DNA of 64,000 nt, from the NCBI GenBank assembly GCA_902577285.1, contig CACGYL010000001.1, positions 52,708 through 116,707 of the forward strand, given 5' to 3'. Positions 36,179 through 44,715 of this stretch are shown here, piece by piece. The notes beneath the pieces were generated by a model. That model did not search any database. It was not told the DNA's origin and worked only from the letters and a program-made list of their open reading frames with translations. Positions within the stretch are counted from its first letter, which is position 1, and every line of letters starts with the position of its first letter. Made by a program: the position numbers and the translations under genes. The DNA is from an uncultured Pelagibacteraceae bacterium (GTDB lineage: Bacteria; Pseudomonadota; Alphaproteobacteria; Pelagibacterales; Pelagibacteraceae).

Positions 36179-36619
36179 TTATTCAATTATGTTTAATTTT
36201 ATTAACTTAGTATTCTTTGTTTCATTACACCACAACTCGTAACTTTCACACACTCTCCACAGATGGTTAATAGCTCTTTGAGAAATATCTAAAGGAAAAT
36301 GGCTTTTTGCATAGTATAAATCAGGAAATTTAATTAATTGCTTCATCATTGCTTCTTTTTGAAGATTTAAAAGCCGAATTACTTCGGCAGAAATTTTTTC
36401 TCCAGAATTAATATCAATATAATTATTTTTTTTTAACTCTTCAAACCAATCATCATGATACTTACCACTACTTATTTTTTCATATAATGGTGAACCTATG
36501 AATCTTTCCATAGCATCAATATTGCTTATATTCTGCTCTTTACTTTTTATTTCACTTATTGCTATATAAATAACCTCAGCAACATAAAGTATATAAGGTT
36601 TGGCTAAATTTTTTTTCAT
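36179..36619 (-). CDS. Unknown soluble protein
   Basis: 146 residues, apparently soluble and mixed-charge, with an alpha-helical look (MERFIGSPLYEKIS, SAEVIRLLNLQKEAMMKQL) and C-terminal WRVCESYELWCNETKN. No family recognised. It lies four bases after the acetyltransferase gene and five before the BT1-like carrier ATG, so all three are probably one transcript. Confidence 0.72.
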   Translation of the reverse strand: MKKNLAKPYILYVAEVIYIAISEIKSKEQNISNIDAMERFIGSPLYEKISSGKYHDDWFEELKKNNYIDINSGEKISAEVIRLLNLQKEAMMKQLIKFPDLYYAKSHFPLDISQRAINHLWRVCESYELWCNETKNTKLIKLNIIE

Positions 36620-36623
36620 GAGA

Positions 36624-37082
36624 TTACAAATTTAAACTATAATAACATGAATTTGGATCTTCTTTGTAATGTGCAAAAGGTTTACATTTTTTGAATCCAA
36701 AATATTTGAATAATTTTCTTGCTGGAGTAAAAAATTCACCAGCTCCTGTCTCAACACTTAATCTTTTAATTCCAATTTTTTTTGATTTATCAATTAAGTG
36801 AGCGATGATTTTTTCTCCATATTTTTTTTTCCTAAATTTGTCTGCGACCCTTATTGACTTAAACTCCCCATGTTCTTCTGAAAGGGTTTTTAGAGCTCCA
36901 CATCCAATTAAATCATTATTCTCCCATAAACTCCAAAATTTTATACTTGGAACTCTCAAACCTTGCACATCTAGTACATGTGAACTGCCTTCTGGTGATA
37001 CAGATCTTAATTCAATAAAATGAATTCTAAGAAGTTCATTTACCTGAGGGTTATCAAAGTTATTTTCTATTGATTTAATCAT
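36624..37082 (-). CDS. GNAT-family N-acetyltransferase
   Basis: 152 residues if started at MIKSIENNF; the open frame allows an ATG at 37109 or 37094. GNAT motif order is clear: GCGALKTLSEEHGEFKSIRVADKFRKKKYGEKII (acetyl-CoA loop with K-x-x-G), then RLSVETGAGEFFTPARKLFKYFGF. It resembles YedL-like small acetyltransferases. Substrate unknown. It is divergent from the SRAP gene. Confidence 0.82.
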   Translation of the reverse strand: MIKSIENNFDNPQVNELLRIHFIELRSVSPEGSSHVLDVQGLRVPSIKFWSLWENNDLIGCGALKTLSEEHGEFKSIRVADKFRKKKYGEKIIAHLIDKSKKIGIKRLSVETGAGEFFTPARKLFKYFGFKKCKPFAHYKEDPNSCYYSLNL

Positions 37083-37129
37083 TTTGAAGAACATATAATC
37101 GAAAAACAAATTAAACCAATATTAAATAT

Positions 37130-37750
37130 ATGTGTGGAAGATACGTAATTACCAATGCTGTAACAAAAACAAAAAATATTGTAAAAACTGCGATTAATGT
37201 TCAAGACAGTGATAACTATAATGCACACCCATATCAAAATCTTCCTGTAGTCAAAAAATATAAAAACGGCAATACTGTTGAAAATCTTAAATGGGGAATT
37301 ATCCCATCTTGGGCAAAACAGAAAGACTTTAAAGCCCTGATAAATGCAAGATTAGAAACAATTGATGAAAAGGTTTCATTTAAAAAACTTATAAAAATGC
37401 AAAGATGTGTAGTTGTTGCCGATGGCTTCTACGAGTGGAAAAGAACAAAAGATAACAAAATTCCATATTATTTTTTTAGAAATGATAAAAAAACAATTTT
37501 TATAGCTGCAATTTACGATGAAGGCCAATTTTGTATGATAACTGAGGAGGCAAGCCAAAATATTTCAGAAATTCATCATAGACAACCAGTAATACTTTAT
37601 GAAAAAGATATAGATAAATATTTAAACATCGAACATTTTGGTTCAACTTTTTTAAAAGAGTGTAACAAAGTAAGTTTGACTTTTCACGAAATATCTAAGG
37701 ATGTCAATAAACCAACAAATAATAGCGCCTCATTAATTCAACAAATTTAA
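37130..37750 (+). CDS. SRAP/HMCES-like abasic-site protein
   Basis: 206 residues starting Met-Cys-Gly-Arg-Tyr, so Cys2 becomes the N-terminal nucleophile that links to abasic sites in single-stranded DNA. Family landmarks: NAHPYQNLPVVKK, KWGIIPSWAK, INARLETIDEK, RCVVVADGFYEWKR and the late EIHHRQPVIL with catalytic histidine. It shields abasic sites at forks. The start is fixed by the catalytic cysteine. It is convergent with purK and not part of the osmolyte pathways. Confidence 0.92.
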   Translation: MCGRYVITNAVTKTKNIVKTAINVQDSDNYNAHPYQNLPVVKKYKNGNTVENLKWGIIPSWAKQKDFKALINARLETIDEKVSFKKLIKMQRCVVVADGFYEWKRTKDNKIPYYFFRNDKKTIFIAAIYDEGQFCMITEEASQNISEIHHRQPVILYEKDIDKYLNIEHFGSTFLKECNKVSLTFHEISKDVNKPTNNSASLIQQI

Positions 37751-37754
37751 GATA

Positions 37755-38798
37755 TTATTTTTCAATAATTGTTATATGACCCATTTTTCTTTTATTTTTT
37801 ATATCTTTTTTAAGATAGTCAAAAAAGAATTCATTCTCAGAAAATTTTTTGTCTCTATATATTAAAATATCATCACCTATTAAATTTATCATTTTGGCAT
37901 TATATATTTTCTTTGTTTTAATTTTTTCTAAACCACATACAGCTCTAACATGATTTTCAAATTGACTTATATTATGAGAATTAATTGTCAAATGTCCTGA
38001 GTTATGAACTCTGGGAGCTATTTCGTTAGCATATAAATTATCATTTTTGTCAATAAAAAACTCTACACATAATGTTCCAATATAATCTAAATCCTCTACA
38101 ATTTTTTTTGACCACTCAGTGGATTTAATTATAATTGCTTTCGAAACATCTGCAGGGATTTTAGAGTGCTTTAAAATTTGGTCTTCATGAACATTTTCAA
38201 TTGGTTCATATATTTCATATTTTTGATTACCAAATCTTGTAATGATAACAGATATTTCTTTTTTTAAATTAATGAATTTTTCTAATATGTATTCTTTAGA
38301 AAAATCTATATCATTAGATATATCCTTTTTGCTATTTAACTTGTATTGACCCTTCCCATCATATCCTAATGTAATTGTTTTTAGCAATCCTGGCAAAAAA
38401 TTTTCATTTTCTTTTAATTCGTCTATATGTTTTATAGAAACATATTGGGTAGTTTGAATATTTATATCATTGAGAAAATTTTTCTCTTTCAATCTATTTT
38501 GGATTAAATTATTAATCTCAGGTTTAGGCAAAACTGTTTTTTCATTATTTATACTTTGAAGAATATTAAATGGAATATTTTCAAATTCGTAAGTAACTAA
38601 ATCGACACTATCGATAAATTCCTGAGTAATTGATTTGTTATCATATTTTCCATATATGAATTTTTCCGTAAAGTTTTTAGCCGGCGCATTCTCATCATCG
38701 CTTAAAATAACAGTTTTAATGCCAATTCTGTTAGCAGCTACTGACAGCAAACTTCCAAGTTGACCTCCACCTATAATTCCTAAAATAGGATTTTTCAT
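37755..38798 (-). CDS. purK: N5-carboxyaminoimidazole ribonucleotide synthase
   Basis: 347 residues, ATP-grasp enzyme: N-terminal LGIIGGGQLGSLLSVAA, TYEFENIPFNIL, KTITLGYDGKGQYKL, EKFINLKKEISVIITR and the metal-site region CVEFFIDKNDNLYANEIAPRVHNSGH. It converts AIR, bicarbonate and ATP to N5-CAIR in purine synthesis. It starts on the base next to the last base of purE, the usual purEK order. Confidence 0.95.
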   Translation of the reverse strand: MKNPILGIIGGGQLGSLLSVAANRIGIKTVILSDDENAPAKNFTEKFIYGKYDNKSITQEFIDSVDLVTYEFENIPFNILQSINNEKTVLPKPEINNLIQNRLKEKNFLNDINIQTTQYVSIKHIDELKENENFLPGLLKTITLGYDGKGQYKLNSKKDISNDIDFSKEYILEKFINLKKEISVIITRFGNQKYEIYEPIENVHEDQILKHSKIPADVSKAIIIKSTEWSKKIVEDLDYIGTLCVEFFIDKNDNLYANEIAPRVHNSGHLTINSHNISQFENHVRAVCGLEKIKTKKIYNAKMINLIGDDILIYRDKKFSENEFFFDYLKKDIKNKRKMGHITIIEK

Positions 38799-39293
38799 TT
38801 AATTTGGTTTTTTCTTAACAGATTTGGATTGTTTAGATCTCCATTTTATTAAGCTGTTTTTAATTTTAGGATCAAAATTAGAAATTATAGATGCTGCATA
38901 CAATGCAGCATTTATGGCACCATCAGTTCCTATGGCAACTGTTCCAACCGGAATACCTTTAGGCATTTGGGCTATAGATAAAAGACTATCTAGACCTTTT
39001 AGTTTTTTACTTTCAATAGGAACACCTATTACTGGTATTCTTGTTAATGCAGCAATCATGCCAGGTAAATGTGCAGATCCTCCTGCGCCTGCAATAATAA
39101 CATTAATGTTTCTCGACTCTGCTGATTTTGCATAATTGAACATTCTCTCAGGTGTTCTGTGAGCAGAAACAATATTAGTTTCATAGTTAACTTTTAGTAA
39201 TTTAAGAGTTTTTTCGCATAATTTCATTGTGGAATAGTCAGATTTGCTCCCCATTACTATGGATACTCTGTGACTATATCTTTTCTTTTTCAT
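38799..39293 (-). CDS. purE: N5-CAIR mutase
   Basis: 164 residues from the ATG reading [21 protein letters not shown]; a start 19 codons upstream is open but adds a non-family leader. PurE signatures: [40 protein letters not shown] and [17 protein letters not shown]. It rearranges N5-CAIR to CAIR. Adjacent purK confirms the class I two-enzyme route. It is divergent from the dipeptidase-like gene. Confidence 0.96.
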   Translation of the reverse strand: MKKKRYSHRVSIVMGSKSDYSTMKLCEKTLKLLKVNYETNIVSAHRTPERMFNYAKSAESRNINVIIAGAGGSAHLPGMIAALTRIPVIGVPIESKKLKGLDSLLSIAQMPKGIPVGTVAIGTDGAINAALYAASIISNFDPKIKNSLIKWRSKQSKSVKKKPN

Positions 39294-39380
39294 GCTAAGT
39301 TTTTGAATTAATATGATCAATATAGTCTTAAAATTAAAACTAGTCGACAAAATTTGTAATAATTATAATGTGTTTTTAAT

Positions 39381-40349
39381 ATGAATTATCGAATTGATAA
39401 TCTTCAATATTGCAACTGGTCAAGAGATATTTTTAAAATCAACAGAGATGCTGGACTGAATGCAGTACATGCAACAGTAGTATATCATGAAGACTATGAT
39501 GAATTTTTAATTAAATTAAAAGAATGGGATAACTTATTTAATGAAAATTCAGATCTAATATTTTTGGGAAAAACTTTTAAAGATATTATAAAGGCAAAGT
39601 CAGAAAATAAAACTGCAATATTTTTTGGTTTTCAAAACTGTTCTCCAATTGAGGATGATATTAGCTTAATTGAGAAAGTTCACAATCATGGATGCAGATT
39701 TATGCAACTTACTTATAATAACCAATCTCTATTAGCTACAGGATGTTATGAAAAAAACGACTCTGGTGTAACAAATTTTGGAAGAGAAGCTATAAAAGAA
39801 ATGAATCGAATTGGAATAGTTATTGATATGTCACATTCAGGTGAAAAAAGCACTTTAGATGCTATAGATATTAGCGAAAAACCAATTGCAATTACTCATG
39901 CTAATCCGTCTTTTTGGCATAGTGCTTTAAGAAATAAATCTGAAACACTTTTAAAACATTTATCAAACAGTGGAGGAATGCTTGGCCTTTCTTTGTATGC
40001 ACATCATCTAAAAGACGGAACAAATTGTAAATTAGATAGTTTTTGTGAAATGGTAGCAAAAACTGTTGATATAATGGGAGTAAAAAATATAGGCATTGGG
40101 TCTGATCTTTGTTTGAACCAACCAAATAGTATCGTCGAGTGGATGAGAAATGGAACTTGGAGTAAAACAAAAAATTATGGTGAAGGGAGCAAAAGTAAAC
40201 CAGAATTTCCTGATCAACCAGAGTGGTTTATTGATGCCAGAGGGTTTAGTAATTTAGAAAAAGGATTAAGAAAAATTGGTTTCAATGAAAATGAAGTTAA
40301 TGATATTTTAGGAAATAATTGGTTTAATTTTTATAAAGGAATTAATTGA
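39381..40349 (+). CDS. M19 dipeptidase-like protein
   Basis: 322 residues of the renal dipeptidase (M19) TIM-barrel family: FFGFQNCSPIEDDI, FMQLTYNNQSLLATGCYE, GIVIDMSHSGEKSTLDAI, PIAITHANPSFWH and KNIGIGSDLC. The usual N-terminal His-x-Asp metal pair is absent; the region reads DNLQYCNWSRDIF, as I recall for dipeptidase-like genes in Pseudomonas betaine/dimethylglycine clusters. It may therefore not be a dipeptidase. Its TGA overlaps the next ATG. It heads a four-gene run ending in the split zinc-ribbon gene. Confidence 0.82.
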   Translation: MNYRIDNLQYCNWSRDIFKINRDAGLNAVHATVVYHEDYDEFLIKLKEWDNLFNENSDLIFLGKTFKDIIKAKSENKTAIFFGFQNCSPIEDDISLIEKVHNHGCRFMQLTYNNQSLLATGCYEKNDSGVTNFGREAIKEMNRIGIVIDMSHSGEKSTLDAIDISEKPIAITHANPSFWHSALRNKSETLLKHLSNSGGMLGLSLYAHHLKDGTNCKLDSFCEMVAKTVDIMGVKNIGIGSDLCLNQPNSIVEWMRNGTWSKTKNYGEGSKSKPEFPDQPEWFIDARGFSNLEKGLRKIGFNENEVNDILGNNWFNFYKGIN

Positions 40350-42001
40350 TGGAAGTTAAGTTAAGAGACCCTAAATTCCTGATGAAATTGTCTAAACTTG
40401 GTTCTTTTCATCAATCAAAACTCTCCTTTTTAAGATCTTTCTTAAAAGAATTTAAAGATTGGAGATATAGTAGAGATTTATTCCAATTAAATGACAAAGG
40501 ATTTGGAAGAGCAATTTATTCTTTTACTAAAGAAAAAAAAACTTATTCTTTAATTTGTTTTGCTAATGAAATACAGGATGATGAAAGGTCAGATAGAGTT
40601 ATTGCCACTAAATGGGATGCTGCATTCACTCTATTTGATGGAATTCCAACAAAAGAAGATGTTGATAGACTTAGTAATAATGTGCCTAAACAAGAGGTTG
40701 GAAGGCTATCTTACAAAGAATTAACCCTATCAAGAGCTAATAAATCTGTCAGGTTGTTTAATCATGTAGTTGAAAATTTATCAAAAGGTCAACAACCAGA
40801 TAAAGAATTTATATCTAAAGTTGGTTATCTTTATAGAACTACTGCAGTCTATGGATCTGGTAAATTTGGTTTAGCTGATAGATTTAGGATTAAAAATAGG
40901 AATGAAATTTGTGGGCCATTTAGACTAGAAATGATGTTGGTTTATCTAGTTAGACAATTTACATTTGACCAAGTTAATCATATTGCAAAAAGTATAAGTC
41001 CGAAGAACGCTGTTGAATTAGATAACAATATCAGCAGAACTCTAGGTATAGGAAATTCTACTGGACTTGGCATGGCACCATTTATAGTAAACCATCCCAC
41101 TCTACTTAATAACTGGATAACTGCTAGAGAAACAGTTTTAAAAAAAATAAGAGAAATAGAAAAAGTTTCTAAAAATGATTTAGATATTTTTTATCAGTGT
41201 TTAATTAAATCGCTAAAAAATATCACAAGCTGGCACACTGAGAGTGAATTTCAAAAAGAAAAAATTAAAACTTTAATAATTGATTTAAAAAAATTTATAA
41301 AATTTATGAAAGACGAGTTTAAATTTGAAAATTCTTATCAATTTAATAATATTTATATGTGGGCTGAGGAGAATTTAAATGATGAATGTATTGAGTATAT
41401 CGTTTCTATGATGATGGAGCCATATGATAAAATAGTAGATCCTTTAGTATCAAAAATGAGTTCAAATGAGGAAAAATATTTCAATATTCCTGTTGAAAGA
41501 ACTATCGAGGATTTAAGAAATATAATTGAAAAGAATTACTCTGAAATTTTGAAAATTGATTTTAATAAGGAAGAAAATAATAAAAATTTCTGGTTTATTT
41601 CAAAAAATAAAGAGGAACCAAGAATAGGGGATAGATATATTGATGATGGATCAAATTTAGAACAACCACTTGCAATCGCAAGAGATATCAAAAAGCTTTA
41701 TGAAATAGTATTCACAAAAAAAAATAGTTCCAAAATTGGAAAATTTTTATTGGATAATAATCATTTAAGACATGTAGTAAGAAGAGTATTTATTTCTGAA
41801 AAATGTCCTTATGCAGAAATTCAAGATAATACAATTGGTTCAGAATTAATGCCTATTGATATGTTAAGGCTTAAATTGTCTTTTTTTGGTGCAATAAAAT
41901 TTGATCCTAGATCAGACAAGTGGTTACGAATTTGCATGTTTCAGGGCGCACCTTTGCCATCAGAACTCTCAAATTTTGATAACTATTGGATGTATAATTA
42001 A
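40349..42001 (+). CDS. Unknown 550-residue protein
   Basis: A large soluble protein I cannot assign. The start ATG overlaps the previous stop (TGATG). Visible: an N-terminal basic helical part (FLMKLSKLGSFHQSKLSFLRSFLKEFKDW), an arginine-rich central stretch (VGYLYRTTAVYGSGKFGLADRFRIKNRNEICGPF broken over two helices), GIGNSTGLGMAPFIVNHP near residue 240, and a conserved-looking C terminus (LRHVVRRVF, LRLKLSFFGAIKFDPRSDKWLRI). The glycine-rich GIGNSTGLGMAPF could be a nucleotide or phosphate loop. Operon context with DUF3726 suggests a multi-protein function. Confidence 0.8.
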   Translation: MEVKLRDPKFLMKLSKLGSFHQSKLSFLRSFLKEFKDWRYSRDLFQLNDKGFGRAIYSFTKEKKTYSLICFANEIQDDERSDRVIATKWDAAFTLFDGIPTKEDVDRLSNNVPKQEVGRLSYKELTLSRANKSVRLFNHVVENLSKGQQPDKEFISKVGYLYRTTAVYGSGKFGLADRFRIKNRNEICGPFRLEMMLVYLVRQFTFDQVNHIAKSISPKNAVELDNNISRTLGIGNSTGLGMAPFIVNHPTLLNNWITARETVLKKIREIEKVSKNDLDIFYQCLIKSLKNITSWHTESEFQKEKIKTLIIDLKKFIKFMKDEFKFENSYQFNNIYMWAEENLNDECIEYIVSMMMEPYDKIVDPLVSKMSSNEEKYFNIPVERTIEDLRNIIEKNYSEILKIDFNKEENNKNFWFISKNKEEPRIGDRYIDDGSNLEQPLAIARDIKKLYEIVFTKKNSSKIGKFLLDNNHLRHVVRRVFISEKCPYAEIQDNTIGSELMPIDMLRLKLSFFGAIKFDPRSDKWLRICMFQGAPLPSELSNFDNYWMYN

Positions 42002-42007
42002 TTTTGT

Positions 42008-42616
42008 ATGAGAAGTTATAGTGAAATAGAAACTACAATTAAAAGAGCAACTAAGTCTAAAGGTTTTTCATGGGGTATTTCCGAGGAAGTTGGAAAAAAT
42101 ATAAGATTACTTGAAATGTTTGGTTTGCCGGGACTTAAAAATCTTAACCAATACTTTAAAATTTATAATATTAGTAACTTTGAAAATATTGGAGAAATTT
42201 CATCAGCAAATACAGCAAAAGGATATTATTGTCCGATACTTTGTGGGTTAAATTTTTATGATCAATCACCCGTAATTTTAAAATTTAATGAAATTGAAAT
42301 AAATAAAATAGCTTTTCCTATCATATTTTTATCTTTTTTAAGTAGGGCGTCAGAGATTATTGGTAAAAGAATATTCTTAAAAATGGATAATAAAGAGTTT
42401 TTGTTTAATTTTAATGAATCTATTTATTCTAATTATTTAAGTGGAGATATTTTAGAAAAATCAGACAAAATAAATATTAAATTTTTAGATAATAAAAATA
42501 ACTTCTCCGAGGATGATTGGTTAGAAATGTATAAACTTTCAATTAAAACTTATGTTGAGGAAAGTGAGGAGTCTAAATCAAGAACTGCAGGGGCAGGTTT
42601 AACGGATAATGACTGA
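42008..42616 (+). CDS. DUF3726-family protein
   Basis: 202 residues. The N terminus (RSYSEIETTIKRATKSKGFSWGISEEVGK broken by residue 30) matches the DUF3726 pattern of an alpha-helical segment followed by GxSWGxxEExGK. The rest is soluble, with GYYCPILCGLNFYDQS and a serine/glutamate-rich tail (VEESEESKSRTAGAG). Function is unknown. It lies six bases after the 550-residue protein gene and its stop overlaps the start of the split zinc-ribbon gene. Confidence 0.7.
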   Translation: MRSYSEIETTIKRATKSKGFSWGISEEVGKNIRLLEMFGLPGLKNLNQYFKIYNISNFENIGEISSANTAKGYYCPILCGLNFYDQSPVILKFNEIEINKIAFPIIFLSFLSRASEIIGKRIFLKMDNKEFLFNFNESIYSNYLSGDILEKSDKINIKFLDNKNNFSEDDWLEMYKLSIKTYVEESEESKSRTAGAGLTDND

Positions 42617-42775
42617 TAAAAAAAAGATGATTTTTTAGAGAAAAATTTAAAAGATTTAGACGAGATTTGTGAAGAATGTCATAAAGAAGATGAAAGTGTT
42701 ACACAAAATTTAATTATGACAGGATACAAGTTGTGTAAATCGTGTAGAACTTCAAAGACTGTATTTCCTCTTTAG
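42609..42775 (+). pseudogene. Small zinc-ribbon gene split by a -1 shift at A AAA AAG
   Basis: The ATG at 42609 overlaps the DUF3726 stop and reads MTDKKKMIF then stop. From 42626 the -1 frame reads DDFLEKNLKDLDEICEECH onwards to a TAG at 42773, with two CxxC pairs (CEEC, CKSC) typical of a small zinc ribbon. That second frame has no ATG before its cysteines. The frames join at eight A followed by G, which contains the classical slippery heptamer A-AAA-AAG in the right phase; a -1 shift gives a 55-residue protein. Either programmed frameshifting, an indel in the homopolymer, or a sequencing error explains it. Confidence 0.6.
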
Positions 42776-43317
42776 CTTATATTGCTAACTGGAATTGAAT
42801 TCATTCTATTTATAATGAATGTTATTGAGAGAAAAGCAATTATAAGAAAAGATAAAAATACTACTCCAAAAGATTTTAAGTTAGACTTTAAATTCAATAT
42901 TTGCTTTGTAGATATAATTAAAGAAGCAAATATCCAAAATTGTGTAAGAAAAATAATAGGCAAAACTAAGTCTGGTGTAACTGCAAAAAATCTTATTAAA
43001 CCTGGTGCGTGAGCATATCCTACCGCAATTAAAACCTTTTTAAACGGCACCTTACTCCCTTTATCTGGAAAAATTTTCACACCTATCACAAATATAAAAA
43101 TTGCCCAAACAAACCATGTTAAGAGGGCTGTCAAACCAGATATACCAACTGAAGTTTTAATAATTGAATTTGCTGCTACAGCTCCTGCAACTCCATCAAG
43201 TATCATTATAAGACCAGCAAAATAGATTGCAGCTTCTCCAAAATACTTATTATCTTTGTATAAACTTCTATCTAACTTTAATGATTTAAAAAAAATTTCT
43301 AAAAATTGTGCTAGCAT
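42772..43317 (-). CDS. Yip1-like membrane protein
   Basis: 181 residues with about five hydrophobic helices (IYFAGLIMILDGVAGAV, LTWFVWAIFIFVIGVKIF, VVFLSFLIIAFLSITFII and others) and the central pattern PFKKVLIAVGYAHAPGLIRFF, typical of the YIP1 domain family in bacteria. Function is unknown in bacteria. It follows the DmdA-like gene on the same strand, after a strong hairpin, and its stop overlaps the convergent zinc-ribbon gene by four bases. Confidence 0.72.
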   Translation of the reverse strand: MLAQFLEIFFKSLKLDRSLYKDNKYFGEAAIYFAGLIMILDGVAGAVAANSIIKTSVGISGLTALLTWFVWAIFIFVIGVKIFPDKGSKVPFKKVLIAVGYAHAPGLIRFFAVTPDLVLPIIFLTQFWIFASLIISTKQILNLKSNLKSFGVVFLSFLIIAFLSITFIINRMNSIPVSNIS

Positions 43318-43326
43318 TAATTTTGA

Positions 43327-43347
43327 GGGAGGAGTTTTACTCCTCCC
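43327..43347. terminator. Hairpin between DmdA-like and Yip1-like genes
   Basis: A perfect 8-base-pair GC-rich stem, GGGAGGAG and CTCCTCCC with a TTTTA loop. The T run follows it only on the plus strand, where it would stop transcription from the DUF3726/zinc-ribbon side entering the minus-strand genes. On the minus strand, which carries both flanking genes, it has a leading A run but no U tract, so there it may act as an RNA stabiliser or attenuator. Confidence 0.65.
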
Positions 43348-43356
43348 TTTTTAATT

Positions 43357-44715
43357 TTAACCTTTTACAACTTCTCTAGTATTTGCGTTGTAAGATTCTT
43401 TAAATGGTATATCAACTATTACAGCATCTACAGGTTTTCCTGGAGTTTCAGAATATTTTTCAGGTAAATGCACCTTGAATTTAGATCCTACTTTTCCTTT
43501 TGGAAAACCATTGGCATTTAGAGTTCCATCAAATGGCACATAACCCATTGCAATATTTTGTTTTTTTTCAGGGTGATACCAAGGCGAAGTAATAAACCCA
43601 ATTGGCTCTCCACCACCTTCATCTGAAATTAACCAAAAATCAGGAGCGTATTCCTCAATTGGCTTTCCACCTAATTCTAGTCCAACCAACTGAAGTTTAT
43701 AAGGTTTATGTCCAGCTTTTAAATCAGCTTTCATTTTCTCAAGAGCTTTCTTGCCAACATAGTCAGCTTTTTTATTCCATTCACCTTTACCGGATAATGA
43801 AACTTGATAACCTAAATTACATTGGAATGGATTGTGTTGATTATCCATATCTTGCCCCCAAGAAAGAATTCCAGCTTGAATTCTTCTATGGTGAGCTGGA
43901 GCAATTACCATTAAACTATGTTTTTTACCCGCTTCAAGAACAGCATTCCACATATCCTCAGCGTAAAGCGTACATTCTCTTAGATATATTTCGTAACCTG
44001 CTTCACCTGAGAATCCTGATTGAGAAATTACACAGCTTCTTCCACCAACTTTAGCTTCTGCTAAACCATAGAAGGGCATGTTATCAAAATCAACTTGATC
44101 TCCACATAAATCTTTCATTAACGCTTTAGATTTTGGTCCTTGAATTTGAACAGGACTTACATCTATCTCATCAATTTCTACATTAAATCTCTCGTCGGAG
44201 TTTACACCCTGTAAATAAAGACCTATATCACTATCAGATAAACTGAACCAAAATTCGTCTTTTGATATTCTTAAAAGTATAGGATCATTTAATACGCCGC
44301 CATATGCATTACAAAGTATTACATATCTTGCTCTCATTGGAGAAATTTTTGTAGCATCTCTTGTAATTACATAGTCTACAAATTTTTCTGCATCAGGACC
44401 CTTCACTCTAATTTGTCTTTCAACTGCAACATTCCACATTGTTACATGATTAACAATTGCATCATACTCAACCATTGCACCTCCATCTTCAGGTTTTACA
44501 TATCCTCTTGGATGGTAAATACGATTATATACAGTTGCTCTCCAACAACCAGCTTGCATTGATAAATGCCAGTATGGTGACTTTCTTACACGTGTTGAAA
44601 TTAACATTTCAACTTTTGTTGGTCCGCTTTGTCTTAAATTATAAGGCACTTTTCTATCAGATTGATCTACTGATGTTACGTGTCTTAGCTTACTATAGTC
44701 AAATTCTTTAGACAT
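43357..44715 (-). CDS. DmdA-like GcvT-family THF methyltransferase
   Basis: 452 residues, a single GcvT/aminomethyltransferase unit, longer than glycine-cleavage GcvT and than SAR11 DmdA (about 370). It shares the DmdA-type layout: ATVYNRIYHPRGY, VTMWNVAVERQIRVKGPDAEKF, VQIQGPKSKALM, SQSGFSGEAGYEIYL and RRIQAGILSWGQDMDNQHNPF. It has no FAD domain, so it should transfer a methyl group directly to THF, as DmdA does with DMSP. The co-transcribed MetF-like reductase supports methyl-THF as product. Substrate unknown: a betaine, sulfonium or O-methyl compound. The start overlaps the MetF-like gene by eight bases. Confidence 0.75.
   Translation of the reverse strand: MSKEFDYSKLRHVTSVDQSDRKVPYNLRQSGPTKVEMLISTRVRKSPYWHLSMQAGCWRATVYNRIYHPRGYVKPEDGGAMVEYDAIVNHVTMWNVAVERQIRVKGPDAEKFVDYVITRDATKISPMRARYVILCNAYGGVLNDPILLRISKDEFWFSLSDSDIGLYLQGVNSDERFNVEIDEIDVSPVQIQGPKSKALMKDLCGDQVDFDNMPFYGLAEAKVGGRSCVISQSGFSGEAGYEIYLRECTLYAEDMWNAVLEAGKKHSLMVIAPAHHRRIQAGILSWGQDMDNQHNPFQCNLGYQVSLSGKGEWNKKADYVGKKALEKMKADLKAGHKPYKLQLVGLELGGKPIEEYAPDFWLISDEGGGEPIGFITSPWYHPEKKQNIAMGYVPFDGTLNANGFPKGKVGSKFKVHLPEKYSETPGKPVDAVIVDIPFKESYNANTREVVKG

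Noticed and set aside
43357..44715. Naming this gene dmdA
   Set aside because: It has the DmdA-type motif layout but is about 80 residues longer and its N terminus differs from the SAR11 DmdA I recall. Kept as DmdA-like only.
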